Shown here in pieces: positions 42,482 to 42,706 of a stretch of 42,706 nucleotides of DNA. Below the pieces are notes generated by a model. That model saw only the letters and a program-made list of their open reading frames with translations. It was not told where the DNA came from and ran no database searches. Positions within the stretch are counted from its first letter, which is position 1; every line of letters starts with the position of its first letter. Source of the stretch: Clostridiales bacterium (GTDB lineage: Bacteria > Bacillota > Clostridia > Christensenellales > Aristaeellaceae). The translations under genes and the position numbers were made by a program. Location: contig JAILIE010000124.1 of assembly GCA_024695415.1 (NCBI GenBank), forward strand, positions 1 through 42,706, written 5' to 3'.

Positions 42482-42706
42482 CTATATAGATTGACACTGG
42501 TGACAGGTACAATGTTCCTGCTGCCTGTAATATGCCTGTACAGCAATTGCACAAACTCCAAACATACTCTGATTTCGGATACTTTTCAGTATTTCGGATT
42601 TCTCTTCCGTGGCATAATCAGCCATCGTTGTTGCGACTTCTTTTTCATTCTCGTTCATGGTCTCGCTTTTCCTTTCTCCATTGATGAGTTCTGGGATGGT
42701 TACCTC
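42482..42706 (-). CDS. AT-rich ORF with a C-terminal CxCxxC, possibly partial
   Basis: The minus-strand frame is open from the window edge (42706) to a stop at 42482. An internal ATG at 42658 would give 58 residues, but the nearest ribosome-like site (GGAGAAAGG) is about 12 bases away, so the true start may lie outside. The tail reads QEHCTCHQCQSI, with three closely spaced Cys. It is hydrophilic and rich in Glu/Lys at the start. No family was recognised; composition is unlike the core genes. Confidence 0.35.
   Translation of the reverse strand, partial: EVTIPELINGERKSETMNENEKEVATTMADYATEEKSEILKSIRNQSMFGVCAIAVQAYYRQQEHCTCHQCQSI

Overview
The window looks like a chromosome segment of a fairly GC-rich anaerobic Bacillota (class Clostridia, gut- or rumen-type). 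Reasons: sigma-A promoters and strong AGGAGG ribosome sites, an IreB-family protein, secreted proteins with SLH-like and bacterial Ig-like domains, GlnRS next to GluRS, and a Cys-rich repeat protein of a kind common in gut Clostridia. The family-level placement is only a guess. The two ends (about 1-1670 and 40900-42706) are visibly AT-richer than the middle and carry mobile or decayed material.

Layout. (1) 1-1725: AT-rich end of an apparent integrated element, with a tandem-repeat CxxC protein, short direct repeats and a tRNA-3'-end-like attachment sequence followed by a terminator. (2) 1755-7636: prfC (RF3) and typA (BipA), two translational GTPases in tandem, then an anchored PpiC-type foldase and a small secreted acidic peptide. 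(3) 7702-11329: glnS-gltX operon (minus) divergent from an orphan ireB-like gene. (4) 11463-15405: a secreted Ig-like-domain protein overlapping mnmG by 8 bp. (5) 15532-18798: a 1088-residue fusion of acyl-AMP ligase, acyl carrier protein and PLP-dependent alpha-oxoamine synthase. (6) 18960-22586: DUF4298 protein, an ABC-ATPase/FtsX-permease fusion and a small CxxC protein, all minus. (7) 22797-23325: gene-poor, with a small membrane protein and a mini-ORF.

(8) 23338-27092: five-gene minus operon (RibD-like reductase, PfkB kinase, RimJ/L acetyltransferase, methyltransferase, GNAT acetyltransferase) behind a strong promoter with a palindrome at its start point. (9) 27336-27542: small conserved basic protein whose 3' end is itself terminator-like. 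(10) 27811-34293: two polar-amino-acid ABC importers. The first is a two-gene form: an ATPase with an extra C-terminal domain, and a membrane protein fused to rearranged substrate-binding lobes. The second is the ordinary three-gene form behind a structured leader. A PPC-domain gene lies between them on the other strand.

(11) 34540-37620: secreted protein with two cysteine-peptidase domains separated by SLH-like repeats. (12) 37703-39341: flavodoxin-type oxidoreductase and aldo/keto reductase behind a MerR-type promoter with a 19-bp spacer. (13) 39396-42706: a decayed gene, a methyltransferase-STAS fusion, an azlC pseudogene, an UlaG-like metallohydrolase behind a second promoter of the same MerR-like design, and an AT-rich end with a possible partial ORF.

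The items most worth following are the ligase-ACP-oxoamine synthase fusion, the two-gene transporter with permuted binding lobes, the methyltransferase-STAS fusion, and the shared MerR-like operator. No intact RNA gene, CRISPR array, insertion sequence or replication origin was found.
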